Made by a program: the position numbers and the translations under genes. Source: Pseudomonas sp. G2-4 (lineage in GTDB: Bacteria > Pseudomonadota > Gammaproteobacteria > Pseudomonadales > Pseudomonadaceae). From it: 64,000 nt of DNA. Where the stretch lies: the NCBI RefSeq assembly GCF_030064125.1, contig NZ_CP125957.1, forward strand, positions 1,426,001 through 1,490,000. The letters run 5' to 3'. Of this stretch, positions 44,097-53,924 are shown piece by piece. Position 1 is the stretch's first letter. The number at the start of each line of letters is the position of its first letter. The notes below the pieces were generated by a model. The model was not told the origin of the DNA, did not search any database, and saw only the letters and a program-made list of their open reading frames with translations.

Positions 44097-44939
44097 ATGA
44101 ACGACCAACTGCGCAATGCCTTCACTTCAGTAGCGCCTCCGATCGTCGCCTCGCCGGCCAAGCGGATCCAGGCCCTGACCGGCGACCCGGACTTCATGAC
44201 GTCCCTGGCCCGGGGGCTGGCGGTGGTCCAGGCGTTCCAGGAGCGCAAACGGCACTTGACGATCGCCCAGATCAGCCACCGTACGGAAATCCCCCGCGCC
44301 GCCGTCAGGCGTTGCCTGCATACCTTGATCAAGCTTGGCTACGCCACCACTGACGGACGCACCTATTCCCTGTTACCCAAAGTCTTGACCCTCGGCCACG
44401 CCTATCTGTCATCGACGCCCCTGGCTGTTTCCGCCCAGCCGTACCTGGACCGCATGAGCGAACAGTTGCACGAGGCGTGCAACATGGCGACGCTCGAAGG
44501 CGACGATATTCTCTATATTGCCCGGTCGGCCACCACCCAGCGGCTGATCTCCGTAGACCTCTCCGTTGGCGGGCGTCTGCCGGCTTATTGCACCTCCATG
44601 GGGAGGATTCTCCTGGCCGCCCTCGACGACGCTTCGCTGCGTGATTACCTCGACCATGCCGACCTGCAGGCCAAGACCAGCCGTACCCTGCACACACCCG
44701 AAGCGTTGCTTGAGTGCCTGCAACAAGTGCGGCAGCAGGGCTGGTGTATCGTCGATCAGGAATTGGAGCAGGGCCTGCGTTCGATTGCCGTGCCGGTGTA
44801 CGACGCTTCCGGGCAGGTGGTGGCGGCGCTGAATGTCAGCACCCATGCCGGGCGGGTCAGCCGCAATGAGCTGGAACAGCGCTTCCTGCCAGGCTTGCTG
44901 GGGGCCAGTCGCGACCTCAGTGCGCAACTGTTCACTTAA
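44097..44939 (+). CDS. pcaR: PcaR, IclR-family regulator of the beta-ketoadipate path
   Basis: A 280-residue IclR-family protein. The winged helix-turn-helix is RHLTIAQISHRTEIPRAAVR (about residues 57-76); the effector domain contains CNMATLEGDDILYIARSA and RSIAVPVYDASG. PcaR responds to beta-ketoadipate and activates the pca genes. The opening, up to FMTSLARGLAVVQAFQERKR, is the PcaR/PobR-type N-terminus. Operators of its kind stand before pcaR itself, pcaK, pcaI and the porin gene. GGGAAGGACCAGAC precedes ATG. Confidence 0.94.
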   Translation: MNDQLRNAFTSVAPPIVASPAKRIQALTGDPDFMTSLARGLAVVQAFQERKRHLTIAQISHRTEIPRAAVRRCLHTLIKLGYATTDGRTYSLLPKVLTLGHAYLSSTPLAVSAQPYLDRMSEQLHEACNMATLEGDDILYIARSATTQRLISVDLSVGGRLPAYCTSMGRILLAALDDASLRDYLDHADLQAKTSRTLHTPEALLECLQQVRQQGWCIVDQELEQGLRSIAVPVYDASGQVVAALNVSTHAGRVSRNELEQRFLPGLLGASRDLSAQLFT

Positions 44940-44942
44940 GCT

Positions 44943-44957
44943 GTTCGATAAACGCAC
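44943..44957. promoter_or_regulatory. PcaR operator before pcaK
   Basis: GTTCGATAAACGCAC starts 3 bp after the pcaR stop and differs by one base from the GTTCGATAATCGCAC consensus. It should govern pcaK. Confidence 0.75.
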
Positions 44958-45085
44958 AGAGTCGCCTCTGGCGAATTGACGGTGTTTGCCGCGCCTCATT
45001 AATGTCGCGGCAGCGTCATCCGGCGTGATCGAGTCTGGCTCGGCCGTTGGAGGGCGACCTCTGTACGCCTGCGTTTCTTGCGTGG

Positions 45086-45096
45086 AATAACAATAA
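45086..45096 (+). promoter_or_regulatory. Possible Crc/Hfq motif at pcaK
   Basis: AATAACAATAA contains AATAACAA, fitting AANAANAA, immediately before the pcaK start codon where it would cover the ribosome-binding region. Confidence 0.5.
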
Positions 45097-45097
45097 A

Positions 45098-46444
45098 ATG
45101 AATCAGCCCCAAACTTCCGTAGGCACCTGCCTCGACGTGCAATCTTTCATCAATGCTCAACCGATCTCGCGCTATCAATGGCGGGTGGTGATTCTCTGCT
45201 TTCTGATTGTCTTCCTCGACGGCCTCGATACAGCGGCCATGGGCTTCATTGCCCCAGCCCTGTCTCAGGACTGGGGCCTCGATCGCGCCAGCCTCGGCCC
45301 GGTGATGAGTGCCGCGTTGATCGGCATGGTGTTCGGCGCACTGGGTTCCGGCCCATTGGCTGACCGTTTTGGACGAAAAGTCGTACTGGTGGGCGCGGTC
45401 TTGCTGTTCGGCGCGTTTAGCCTGGCGTCGGCCTACAGCACCAATGTCGATCAATTGCTGGTGCTGCGTTTCCTGACCGGCCTGGGACTGGGTGCCGGGA
45501 TGCCCAACGCCACCACCTTGCTGTCGGAATACACTCCGGAACGCAAGAAATCCCTCTTGGTGACCAGCATGTTCTGCGGTTTCAACCTGGGCATGGCTGG
45601 CGGTGGGTTCATCTCCGCCAAGCTGATACCCGCGTTTGGCTGGCACAGCCTGTTGTTGATCGGCGGGATTTTGCCGCTGATCCTGGCAGTGGTGCTGTTG
45701 TTCTGGCTGCCGGAGTCGGCGCGTTACCTTCTGGTGCGCAATCGCGGCACCGACAAAGTGCGCAAGGCCCTGGCGCCGATCGAACCCAACACGGTGGCCC
45801 AGGCCGCAAGCTTCAGCGTGCCGGAACAGAAAACCGTGAAAGCCCGTAATGTACTGGCGGTGATTTTCTCTGGTACCTACAGCGCCGGCACGCTGTTGCT
45901 GTGGCTGACCTATTTCATGGGGCTGGTGATCGTCTACCTGCTGACCAGTTGGCTACCGACGCTGATGCGCGACAGCGGCGCAAGCATGGAGCAGGCGGCG
46001 TTTATCGGCGCGTTGTTTCAATTCGGCGGCGTATTGAGCGCGGTTGGCGTGGGTTGGGCGATGGACCGGTTCAATCCGCACAAGGTCATCGGCCTTTTCT
46101 ACCTGATGGCTGGCATATTTGCCTACGCGGTAGGGCAGAGCCTGGGCAACATCACCTTGCTCGCCACGCTGGTGCTGGTGGCCGGGATGTGCGTCAACGG
46201 CGCGCAATCGGCGATGCCTTCCCTGGCGGCGCGTTTCTATCCCACCCAGGGCCGGGCTACGGGCGTGTCGTGGATGCTGGGCATTGGTCGTTTCGGCGCA
46301 ATCCTCGGTGCCTGGATGGGCGCGACCTTGCTGGGCCTGGGCTGGAACTTCGAGCAGGTCCTGACTGCCTTGGTCATTCCGGCAGCCCTGGCGACTGCGG
46401 CGGTGGTGATCAAGGGCATGGTCAGCCATGCGGATGCGACCTGA
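45098..46444 (+). CDS. pcaK: PcaK, aromatic acid:H+ symporter (MFS)
   Basis: A 448-residue, 12-span major-facilitator protein of the aromatic-acid group. The first helix has the essential aspartates in FLDGLDTAAMG, and loop 2-3 has PLADRFGRK. PcaK imports 4-hydroxybenzoate and protocatechuate, and in P. putida also serves chemotaxis. It follows pcaR in the usual order. Regulation is likely by PcaR at the site 140 bp upstream and by Crc/Hfq at the start. Confidence 0.93.
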   Translation: MNQPQTSVGTCLDVQSFINAQPISRYQWRVVILCFLIVFLDGLDTAAMGFIAPALSQDWGLDRASLGPVMSAALIGMVFGALGSGPLADRFGRKVVLVGAVLLFGAFSLASAYSTNVDQLLVLRFLTGLGLGAGMPNATTLLSEYTPERKKSLLVTSMFCGFNLGMAGGGFISAKLIPAFGWHSLLLIGGILPLILAVVLLFWLPESARYLLVRNRGTDKVRKALAPIEPNTVAQAASFSVPEQKTVKARNVLAVIFSGTYSAGTLLLWLTYFMGLVIVYLLTSWLPTLMRDSGASMEQAAFIGALFQFGGVLSAVGVGWAMDRFNPHKVIGLFYLMAGIFAYAVGQSLGNITLLATLVLVAGMCVNGAQSAMPSLAARFYPTQGRATGVSWMLGIGRFGAILGAWMGATLLGLGWNFEQVLTALVIPAALATAAVVIKGMVSHADAT

Positions 46445-46478
46445 GGAGCCAAGCTGCACAACCCGGATCCACCACACC

Positions 46479-46508
46479 CGTGGCGAGGGAGCAAGCTCCC
46501 TCGCCACG
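46479..46508. repeat. Minimal REP hairpin, family A
   Basis: CGTGGCGAGGGAGC-AA-GCTCCCTCGCCACG is a perfect 14-bp hairpin. It is the fusion of the two outer REP ends without the usual inner 60-110 bp. Confidence 0.85.
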
Positions 46509-46549
46509 GTTTTCGCGGTGTGAGCAGATCGATAGCCAAACAACAATCT

Positions 46550-46564
46550 GTTCGATAAACGAAC
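46550..46564. promoter_or_regulatory. PcaR operator before pcaIJ
   Basis: GTTCGATAAACGAAC is 119 bp upstream of pcaI. A second, weaker half-site (TCGATTATCGGA, 46571-46582) follows directly, as in the multi-site pcaIJ control regions known in P. putida. Confidence 0.8.
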
Positions 46565-46682
46565 ACTCAGTCGATTATCGGATTGTTCGGCGTTCCCCCT
46601 CAGCTTAATCTTCAGTCACTCCGGCGCTTAACCTCGCGCCTTTTTCTTCATGTCGGTCTACTGGAAAACGGGAGCCTGCCCC

Positions 46683-47540
46683 ATGGCTGAAATCCTTTCG
46701 CTGCACGACGCGGTGAAGCAGTTCGTCAACGACGGCGACACCGTCGCGCTCGAGGGCTTCACTCACCTGATTCCGACGGCGGCGGGTCATGAAATCATTC
46801 GCCAGGGCAAGAAAGATCTGACTTTGGTGCGAATGACGCCTGACTTGATCTACGACCAGTTGATCGGCGCCGGCTGTGCTCGCAAGTTGATTTTCTCCTG
46901 GGGCGGCAACCCAGGTGTGGGTTCCCTGCACCGCCTGCGTGATGCGGTGGAGAAGCAGTGGCCACACCCGCTGGAGATCGAAGAACACAGCCACGCCGAC
47001 CTGGCCAACGCCTACGTCGCCGGGGCCTCCGGCCTGCCGTTCGCGGTGCTGCGGGCTTACGCCGGTTCTGATCTGCCCAAGGTCAACCCACTGATCAAAA
47101 GCGTGACCTGTCCCTTCACCGGCGAAGTCCTCGCCGCAGTGCCCTCGGTGCGTCCGGATATCACGGTGATCCATGCCCAGAAAGCCGACCGCAAGGGCAA
47201 CGTGCTGCTGTGGGGCATTCTCGGAGTGCAGAAAGAGGCTGCCCTGGCCGCCAAGCGCTGCATCGTTACCGTGGAAGAAATCGTCGACGACCTGAACGCG
47301 CCGATGAACGCCTGCGTCCTGCCGACCTGGGCACTGAGCGCGGTGTGCCACGTACCGGGCGGTGCCCATCCGTCCTACGCTCACGGCTACACCGAGCGTG
47401 ACAACCGTTTCTACCAGGCGTGGGACCCCATCGCCCGGGACCGTGAGACCTTTACCGCCTGGATCAACGAATACATCCACGGCACCCGGGACTTCAGTGA
47501 GTTCCGGGCCCGACTGGCAGCCGCTTCGGAGGCGAAATAA
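46683..47540 (+). CDS. pcaI: 3-oxoadipate CoA-transferase subunit A
   Basis: Transfers CoA from succinyl-CoA to beta-ketoadipate together with PcaJ. The 285-residue size matches the longer Pseudomonas type of subunit A, and it opens with MAEILSLHDAVKQFVNDGD. It contains DGDTVALEGFTHLIPTAAG and WGGNPGVGSLHRLRDA. The stop and the pcaJ start share one base (TAATG), coupling the two subunits. It follows a PcaR operator. Confidence 0.93.
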   Translation: MAEILSLHDAVKQFVNDGDTVALEGFTHLIPTAAGHEIIRQGKKDLTLVRMTPDLIYDQLIGAGCARKLIFSWGGNPGVGSLHRLRDAVEKQWPHPLEIEEHSHADLANAYVAGASGLPFAVLRAYAGSDLPKVNPLIKSVTCPFTGEVLAAVPSVRPDITVIHAQKADRKGNVLLWGILGVQKEAALAAKRCIVTVEEIVDDLNAPMNACVLPTWALSAVCHVPGGAHPSYAHGYTERDNRFYQAWDPIARDRETFTAWINEYIHGTRDFSEFRARLAAASEAK

Positions 47541-48319
47541 TGACGTACTCCACCAATGAAATGATGACCGTCGCCGCGGCCCGCCGGTTGAAGAACAATG
47601 CCGTGTGCTTCGTGGGCATCGGCCTGCCGTCGAAAGCCGCCAACCTGGCGCGGCTGACGTCCTCGCCGGATGTCGTGCTGATCTACGAGTCCGGCCCGAT
47701 TGGTGCCAAGCCCAGCGTACTGCCGCTGTCCATCGGCGACGGTGAACTGGCGGAAACCGCGGATACCGTCGTGCCGACCGGTGAAATTTTTCGCTACTGG
47801 TTGCAGGGCGGGCGTATCGACGTCGGTTTCCTTGGCGCGGCCCAGGTCGACCGGTTCGGCAACATCAACACAACGGTGGTGGGCGACTACCATCAGCCGA
47901 AAGTCCGCTTGCCGGGCGCCGGTGGCGCACCGGAGATCGCCGGTTCGGCCAAGAGCGTGTTGATCATTCTCAAGCAGTCGGCGCGTTCATTCGTCGACAA
48001 GCTGGATTTCATCACCTCGGTTGGCCATGGCGAGGGCGGCGATTCGCGCAAGCGCCTTGGGCTACCGGGCGCCGGCCCTGTGGGCATCATCACCGACCTG
48101 TGCATCATGGAGCCGGAAGCCGACACCCATGAATTCGTGGTCACCGCGTTGCACTCCGGCGTGACCCGTGAGCAAGTCATTGCTGCCACCGGATGGGCGA
48201 TCCGTTTCGCCGATCAGGTGCAGACCACCGCCGAGCCGACCGAAGTGGAGCTGCGCGCACTGCGTGATCTTGAAGCTCGCACCGCGGCGGCCCACGGCCA
48301 GGCCCCGGGAGAAGCCTGA
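47540..48319 (+). CDS. pcaJ: 3-oxoadipate CoA-transferase subunit B
   Basis: The 259-residue partner of PcaI. The catalytic glutamate lies in [14 protein letters not shown], and [20 protein letters not shown] and [10 protein letters not shown] are family features. It overlaps both neighbours by one base, so pcaI, pcaJ and pcaF are translated in series. Confidence 0.94.
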   Translation: MTYSTNEMMTVAAARRLKNNAVCFVGIGLPSKAANLARLTSSPDVVLIYESGPIGAKPSVLPLSIGDGELAETADTVVPTGEIFRYWLQGGRIDVGFLGAAQVDRFGNINTTVVGDYHQPKVRLPGAGGAPEIAGSAKSVLIILKQSARSFVDKLDFITSVGHGEGGDSRKRLGLPGAGPVGIITDLCIMEPEADTHEFVVTALHSGVTREQVIAATGWAIRFADQVQTTAEPTEVELRALRDLEARTAAAHGQAPGEA

Positions 48320-49521
48320 TGCGCGACGTGTATATCTGTGATGCGATTCGAACCCCCATCGGCCGGTTCGGCGGCGGTTTGTCCGCGGTACGCGCCGATG
48401 ACCTGGCGGCCGTACCGATCAAGGCGCTGATGGAGCGCAACCCGTCGGTGGACTGGAATGCAGTGGACGAGGTGTTCCTCGGCTGCGCCAACCAGGCCGG
48501 CGAAGACAACCGCAACGTGGCGCGCATGGCGCTGCTGTTGGCGGGCCTGCCAGAGAGCATTCCCGGCGTGACTCTCAACCGTCTTTGCGCCTCGGGCATG
48601 GACGCCATCGGCACCGCGTTCCGTGCCATCGCCAGCGGCGAAATGGAACTGGCTATCGCTGGCGGCGTGGAGTCGATGTCTCGCGCACCATTTGTGATGG
48701 GCAAGGCCGACGCGGCGTTCTCGCGCAACATGAAACTGGAAGACACCACCATTGGCTGGCGCTTCATCAACCCATTGATGAAAGCCCAGTACGGTGTGGA
48801 TGCGATGCCGCAGACGGCGGACAACGTGGCCGACGATTACGCCGTGTCTCGTGCCGATCAAGATGCTTTCGCCTTGCGCAGTCAACAGCGTACGGCGGCG
48901 GCCCAGGCGGCAGGTTATTTCGCCGAAGAAATCGTTGCAGTGCGCATTGTCCACAAGAAAGGTGAAACCGTGGTCGAGCAGGATGAGCATCCTCGCGCCG
49001 ACACCACCTTGGAAACCCTGGGCAAACTCAAGCCGGTCAACGGCCCGGACAAGACCGTCACCGCGGGTAACGCCTCGGGTGTCAATGACGGTGCGGCGGC
49101 GCTGATTCTGGCCTCGGCCGAAGCGGTGAAAAAACACGGGCTGACACCTCGTGGCAGAGTGCTGGGCATGGCCAGTGCCGGCGTGGCGCCGCGGGTGATG
49201 GGCATCGGCCCGGTGCCGGCGGTGCGTAAGCTCACTGAACGGCTGGGCCTGGCGGTCGCCGATTTCGACGTGATCGAACTCAATGAAGCCTTTGCCAGCC
49301 AGGGCTTGGCGGTGCTGCGCGAGCTGGGGCTGGCGGACGATGCGCCGCAGGTCAACCCGAACGGCGGCGCCATCGCCCTCGGCCATCCCCTGGGCATGAG
49401 CGGCGCACGGTTGGTGCTGACGGCGCTGCATCATTTGGAAAAGACCGGCGGCAAGAAAGGCCTGGCGACCATGTGTGTTGGCGTCGGCCAGGGCCTGGCG
49501 CTGGCAATCGAACGCGTCTGA
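48319..49521 (+). CDS. pcaF: 3-oxoadipyl-CoA thiolase
   Basis: Cleaves beta-ketoadipyl-CoA to succinyl-CoA and acetyl-CoA, the last step. The 400-residue thiolase has the nucleophile C90 in [11 protein letters not shown], the second region [12 protein letters not shown], the [11 protein letters not shown] histidine loop and the late [10 protein letters not shown] with the second cysteine. The beginning [17 protein letters not shown] is that of PcaF/PaaE-type thiolases rather than fatty-acid thiolases. Confidence 0.96.
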   Translation: MRDVYICDAIRTPIGRFGGGLSAVRADDLAAVPIKALMERNPSVDWNAVDEVFLGCANQAGEDNRNVARMALLLAGLPESIPGVTLNRLCASGMDAIGTAFRAIASGEMELAIAGGVESMSRAPFVMGKADAAFSRNMKLEDTTIGWRFINPLMKAQYGVDAMPQTADNVADDYAVSRADQDAFALRSQQRTAAAQAAGYFAEEIVAVRIVHKKGETVVEQDEHPRADTTLETLGKLKPVNGPDKTVTAGNASGVNDGAAALILASAEAVKKHGLTPRGRVLGMASAGVAPRVMGIGPVPAVRKLTERLGLAVADFDVIELNEAFASQGLAVLRELGLADDAPQVNPNGGAIALGHPLGMSGARLVLTALHHLEKTGGKKGLATMCVGVGQGLALAIERV

Positions 49522-49535
49522 CGCGTCGTTCAACT

Positions 49536-49543
49536 AATAAGAA
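49536..49543 (+). promoter_or_regulatory. Possible Crc/Hfq motif at pcaH
   Basis: AATAAGAA fits AANAANAA and lies just before the CGAGGAATG Shine-Dalgarno of pcaH, in the 37-bp gap after pcaF. Confidence 0.4.
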
Positions 49544-49558
49544 ACCGAGGAATGCTTC

Positions 49559-50263
49559 ATGACTGACAAGCCTGGTTATCGTCGCCCCCAAGCGGGCACC
49601 CAGCCGGAGTATTTGCACCCACCGTATCAGTCCACCAATCTGCGCTCGCCGTCCAAGCCGTTGGTGTTCCTGCCGCATTCGCTGTCGGAAATCACCGGCC
49701 CGACCGTCGGAGCCGACCGTGTGCAGGAGAAGGACAACGACTTGACCGCCCAGCATGCCGGTGAGCCGCTGGGGGAGCGAATCATCATTCACGGGCGCGT
49801 GCTGGATGAACATGGCCAGCCTGTGCCAGGCATCCTCGTGGAAATCTGGCAGGCCAACTCTGCCGGTCGCTACAACCATGATCGCGATCACCATGACGCG
49901 CCGCTGGACCCAAACTTCACGGGCACCGGTCGCACCGTCACCGACGCTGACGGCTGGTATCAGTTCCAGACCATCAAGCCCGGCGCCTACCCTTGGGGCA
50001 ACCATCCCAATGCCTGGCGCCCGGCGCATATCCATTTTTCACTGTTCGGGCCGAGCATTCTGACGCGCCTGGTGACGCAGATGTATTTCCCTGGCGATCC
50101 GCTGCTGGCCTACGATCCGATCTACAACTGCGTACCGGACACGAGTGCCAAGGAACGCCTGATTGCCAGTTTCGACCTGGAAAAGACCCTCCCTGACTAC
50201 GCCCTCGGTTATCGCTGGGACATCGTATTGCGGGGCCGCGATGCCACGCCGATGGAGAAATAA
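49559..50263 (+). CDS. pcaH: Protocatechuate 3,4-dioxygenase beta subunit
   Basis: Carries the non-haem Fe(III) that opens the protocatechuate ring between the hydroxyls. The 234-residue subunit has iron ligands Y105 (SAGRYNHDRD), Y144 (KPGAYPWGNH), H157 and H159 (PAHIHFSLFG), like the P. putida enzyme. The gene ends one base before the pcaG start. Placement between pcaF and pcaT is unlike P. putida, where pcaHG is a separate operon. Confidence 0.96.
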   Translation: MTDKPGYRRPQAGTQPEYLHPPYQSTNLRSPSKPLVFLPHSLSEITGPTVGADRVQEKDNDLTAQHAGEPLGERIIIHGRVLDEHGQPVPGILVEIWQANSAGRYNHDRDHHDAPLDPNFTGTGRTVTDADGWYQFQTIKPGAYPWGNHPNAWRPAHIHFSLFGPSILTRLVTQMYFPGDPLLAYDPIYNCVPDTSAKERLIASFDLEKTLPDYALGYRWDIVLRGRDATPMEK

Positions 50264-50264
50264 G

Positions 50265-50831
50265 ATGACGCTCACCGCCACCACGTCCCACACCGTTGGC
50301 CCGTACTACCACATCGGCCTGACCTGGCTGAACCGCGAAGACCTGACCGTCGCCCAAACCCTCGGCCAGCGCGTGGCGATCACCGGACAGGTGATCGATG
50401 GCAACGGCCAGTTCGTCAACGATGCGATGCTGGAAGTCTGGCAGGCCAACGCCGCCGGTAAATATGCCCATCCTGAAGACGACCAGGACAAACCCCTGGA
50501 CCCGCACTTCGAGGGTTTCGGCCGGGTACCGGTGGACGCCGAAGGGCGCTTCCGCTTCACCACCATCAAGCCGGGCAGCGTGCCAGGGCTGGGCGGTACG
50601 ACCCAGGCGCCGCACCTGGTGGTGCTGGTGTTCGCTCGCGGGCTGGTCAAGCATTTGCTGACGCGGATCTACTTCGAGGGCGAACAGGCCAACGAAACCG
50701 ACCCGTTGCTGGCCTGCGTGCCCGAGGAGCGACGCGCCACCCTGGTGACCAAACCCGATGCTTCGGGTGTGTACCAGTGGAACGTGATCCTGCAGGGGAC
50801 GGATGCCGAGACGGTGTTCTTCGATTACTGA
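50265..50831 (+). CDS. pcaG: Protocatechuate 3,4-dioxygenase alpha subunit
   Basis: The 188-residue non-catalytic partner of PcaH. It shows SHTVGPYYHIGLTW at the start and shares the fold, visible in VWQANAAGKYAHPEDDQDKP and FTTIKPGSVPG, but lacks the HxH pair, having APHLVVLVFARG there. The start codon is 2 bases after the pcaH stop. Confidence 0.95.
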   Translation: MTLTATTSHTVGPYYHIGLTWLNREDLTVAQTLGQRVAITGQVIDGNGQFVNDAMLEVWQANAAGKYAHPEDDQDKPLDPHFEGFGRVPVDAEGRFRFTTIKPGSVPGLGGTTQAPHLVVLVFARGLVKHLLTRIYFEGEQANETDPLLACVPEERRATLVTKPDASGVYQWNVILQGTDAETVFFDY

Positions 50832-50845
50832 GTCATGATTGCCCC

Positions 50846-50975
50846 GTGGCGAGGGAGCTTGCTCCCGCTGGCTTGTGCAGCAAGCCCAAAGCCGGCGACC
50901 GGGTGTCTCAGGATGACCTCGTAGCCGGTTTGCGACTGCTTCGTAGCCGAGCGGGAGCAAGCTCTCTCGGCACAG
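50846..50975. repeat. REP pair (REPIN), family A, decayed right unit
   Basis: Left unit GTGGCGAGGGAGCTTGCTCC is intact; the right unit has GCAAGCTCTCTCGGCACA with two changes. It opens the 328-bp gap before pcaT. Confidence 0.85.
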
Positions 50976-51035
50976 GGGAATATGAACCCAGCCCAGAAGT
51001 GTATGGGCCACAGGGCCCAATAATGTATGAGTCCC

Positions 51036-51061
51036 CGTGGGAGCGAGCTTGCTCGCGATAG
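51036..51061. repeat. Single REP unit, family B
   Basis: CGTGGGAGCGAGCTTGCTCG followed by CGATAGCG, without an inverted partner but with a CGCTATC match 12 bp on. The gap 50832-51159 otherwise shows no gene or PcaR-type site. Confidence 0.8.
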
Positions 51062-51159
51062 CGTCCACACAGGCGCTATCGCTTCAACGTCTGTTTACGG
51101 AACGGGTTTGTTACGAAGTGTGTCTAGACGTTGTCCATTCCCCAACGAGTGAATAATCC

Positions 51160-52458
51160 ATGGCCACCCCAATCACCAGCCACTACACCGGCGAAGAGCG
51201 CAGCAAGCGCATCTTCGCCATCGTCGGCGCCTCATCCGGCAACCTGGTCGAATGGTTCGATTTCTACGTCTATGCGTTCTGCGCGATCTATTTCGCGCCG
51301 GCGTTCTTTCCGTCCGACAACCCCACCGTACAACTGGTCAATACGGCGGGTGTGTTTGCTGCCGGGTTCCTGATGCGGCCCATCGGCGGCTGGATTTTTG
51401 GCCGGGTGGCGGACCGTCACGGGCGCAAGAATTCGATGATGATTTCGGTGCTGATGATGTGCTTCGGCTCGTTGCTCATCGCCTGCCTGCCCACTTACAA
51501 GGACATCGGCGTCTGGGCGCCGGTGCTGCTGTTGCTTGCCCGCTTGCTGCAAGGCCTGTCGGTCGGCGGCGAATACGGCACCACTGCCACCTATATGAGC
51601 GAAGTCGCCCTCAAGGGCCAGCGCGGTTTCTTTGCCTCGTTCCAGTACGTGACGCTGATCGGCGGGCAACTGCTGGCGGTGTCGCTGGTGGTCGTCCTGC
51701 AACAGTTTCTCAACGAAGACGAACTGCGCGCCTACGGCTGGCGGATCCCGTTCGTGGTGGGCGCGGCGGCGGCGCTGATTTCACTGTTGCTGCGTCGCTC
51801 CCTCAAGGAAACCAGCAGCAAGGAAATGCGCGAAAACAAAGACGCCGGCAGCATCGCGGCGCTGTTCCGCGATCACAAGGCGGCGTTCATCACCGTGCTG
51901 GGCTACACCGCCGGCGGTTCGTTGATTTTCTACACTTTCACCACCTACATGCAGAAATACCTGGTGAACACCGCTGGCCTGCACGCCAAGACCGCCAGCT
52001 ATATCATGACCGGCGCGCTGTTCCTGTACATGTGCATGCAGCCGTTGTTCGGCATGCTGGCGGACAAGATTGGCCGACGAAACTCCATGCTCTGGTTCGG
52101 CGGCCTAGGGGCGTTGTGCACCGTGCCGATCCTGCTGACCCTAAAAAGTACCAGCAGCCCGTTCCTGGCGTTTGTGCTGATTACGCTGGCGCTGGCGATC
52201 GTCAGTTTCTACACCTCCATCAGCGGCCTGGTGAAAGCGGAAATGTTTCCACCCGAAGTGCGGGCACTGGGGGTAGGGTTGGCGTACGCAGTGGCGAATG
52301 CGATTTTTGGCGGTTCGGCCGAGTACGTTGCCTTGAGCCTGAAAGCCCAGGGCATGGAAAACGTTTTTTATTGGTATGTCACGGTCATGATGGTGGTGGC
52401 GTTCCTGTTCAGCCTGCGCCTGCCCAAGCAACCGGCGTATTTGCATCATGACCTTTGA
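51160..52458 (+). CDS. pcaT: PcaT, MFS dicarboxylate/beta-ketoadipate transporter
   Basis: A 432-residue, 12-span transporter of the metabolite:H+ symporter group. Motifs are [14 protein letters not shown] in the first helix, [14 protein letters not shown] in loop 2-3, and [20 protein letters not shown]. PcaT of P. putida imports beta-ketoadipate. It precedes pcaB as in the pcaFTBDC order. It lies 328 bp after pcaG, with two REP elements in between, so a separate promoter is possible. Confidence 0.88.
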   Translation: MATPITSHYTGEERSKRIFAIVGASSGNLVEWFDFYVYAFCAIYFAPAFFPSDNPTVQLVNTAGVFAAGFLMRPIGGWIFGRVADRHGRKNSMMISVLMMCFGSLLIACLPTYKDIGVWAPVLLLLARLLQGLSVGGEYGTTATYMSEVALKGQRGFFASFQYVTLIGGQLLAVSLVVVLQQFLNEDELRAYGWRIPFVVGAAAALISLLLRRSLKETSSKEMRENKDAGSIAALFRDHKAAFITVLGYTAGGSLIFYTFTTYMQKYLVNTAGLHAKTASYIMTGALFLYMCMQPLFGMLADKIGRRNSMLWFGGLGALCTVPILLTLKSTSSPFLAFVLITLALAIVSFYTSISGLVKAEMFPPEVRALGVGLAYAVANAIFGGSAEYVALSLKAQGMENVFYWYVTVMMVVAFLFSLRLPKQPAYLHHDL

Positions 52459-52547
52459 ACCACCGAATCATTTAAGGCTTGTTTGAGTCAGTGTGGCCAC
52501 AGCAATTTCTCTGGCCACAGAGACATCCACTTCCCCAAGGACTGTTT

Positions 52548-53912
52548 ATGAGCGAACGACCGGGCAATCAATTGTTCGATGCCTACTTCACCGCCCGCGA
52601 CATGCGCGAGGTGTTCTGCGACGGGGGCCGGGTCCAGGCCATGCTCGACGTCGAAGCGGCATTGGCCCGGGCCGAGGCGCGGGTCGGGTTGATTCCCCAA
52701 AGTGCCGTGGCGTCGATCGAGAAGGCCTGTCGCGCCGAGCTTTATGATTTTTCGGCCTTGAGCGAAGCGATTGCCAGCGCCGGCAATTCGGCGATCCCGC
52801 TGGTCAAGGCGCTGGGCAAGCGCATCGCTGCCGAGAACGCCGAAGCCGAGCGCTACGTGCACCTGGGCGCGACCAGCCAGGACGTCATGGACAGTGGGCT
52901 GGTGCTGCAACTGCGCCAGGCACTGGGGCTGATCGAAGGCGAGCTGGCGCAGCTGGCCGTCACCCTGGCCCGACAAGCTGAACACTACGCCGCCACGCCG
53001 CTGGCCGGGCGCACTTGGCTGCAGCATGCAACGCCGGTGACCTTGGGCATGAAAATCGCCGGTTGGCTGGGAGCAATCACCCGCAGTCGTCAACGTTTGA
53101 AAGAACTCAAGCCGCGCTTGCTGGTGCTGCAATTCGGTGGCGCCTCTGGAACCCTCGCCGCATTGGGTGAGCACGCCTTGCCCATCGCCGAAGCCCTGGC
53201 CGCCGAGCTGCAACTGGACCTGCCGGAACAGCCGTGGCACACCCAGCGCGATCGCCTGGTGGAGTTCGGCGCGGTGCTGGGCTTGATCGCCGGTAGCCTG
53301 GGCAAACTGGGCCGCGACATCAGCCTGTTGATGCAGACCGAGGCCGGCGAAGCGTTCGAGCCTTCGGCGCCAGGCAAGGGTGGTTCGTCCACCATGCCGC
53401 ACAAGCGTAATCCGGTAGGTGCGGCAGTGCTGATCGGCGCGGCGACGCGGGTGCCTGGTTTGTTGTCGACGCTGTTCAGCGCCATGCCCCAGGAGCATGA
53501 GCGCAGCCTGGGCCTTTGGCACGCCGAATGGGAAACCCTGCCGGAAATCTGCTGCCTGGTGTCCGGTGCCCTGCAACAGGCGCGGCTGCTGGCCGATGGG
53601 CTGGAAGTCGACGCGGCGCGCATGGCCCGTAACCTGGAACTGACACAAGGACTGGTGCTGGCCGAAGCGGTGAGCATCGTTCTGGCCCAGCGCGTGGGAC
53701 GCGACACCGCGCACCATCTGCTGGAGCAATGTTGCAAACGCGCCGTGGCCGAACAACGCCATTTGCGGCAGGTGCTGGGGGACGAACCCCAGGTCACCGC
53801 GCAATTGTCCGCCGCCGAGCTCGATCACTTGCTCAACCCCGCCCACTACCTCGGCCAGGCCCAGACCTGGGTGGCCCGAGCGGTGGCTGAACACCTGGCC
53901 TTCACTGCCTGA
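52548..53912 (+). CDS. pcaB: 3-carboxy-cis,cis-muconate cycloisomerase
   Basis: Converts 3-carboxymuconate from PcaHG into 4-carboxymuconolactone. It belongs to the fumarase/aspartase superfamily, with signature GKGGSSTMPHKRNPVG near residue 280 and HLGATSQDVMDSGL earlier. The 454-residue length is normal. ATG 52548 follows CAAGGACTGTTT. Confidence 0.95.
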   Translation: MSERPGNQLFDAYFTARDMREVFCDGGRVQAMLDVEAALARAEARVGLIPQSAVASIEKACRAELYDFSALSEAIASAGNSAIPLVKALGKRIAAENAEAERYVHLGATSQDVMDSGLVLQLRQALGLIEGELAQLAVTLARQAEHYAATPLAGRTWLQHATPVTLGMKIAGWLGAITRSRQRLKELKPRLLVLQFGGASGTLAALGEHALPIAEALAAELQLDLPEQPWHTQRDRLVEFGAVLGLIAGSLGKLGRDISLLMQTEAGEAFEPSAPGKGGSSTMPHKRNPVGAAVLIGAATRVPGLLSTLFSAMPQEHERSLGLWHAEWETLPEICCLVSGALQQARLLADGLEVDAARMARNLELTQGLVLAEAVSIVLAQRVGRDTAHHLLEQCCKRAVAEQRHLRQVLGDEPQVTAQLSAAELDHLLNPAHYLGQAQTWVARAVAEHLAFTA

Positions 53913-53924
53913 AAGGAGATTGCT

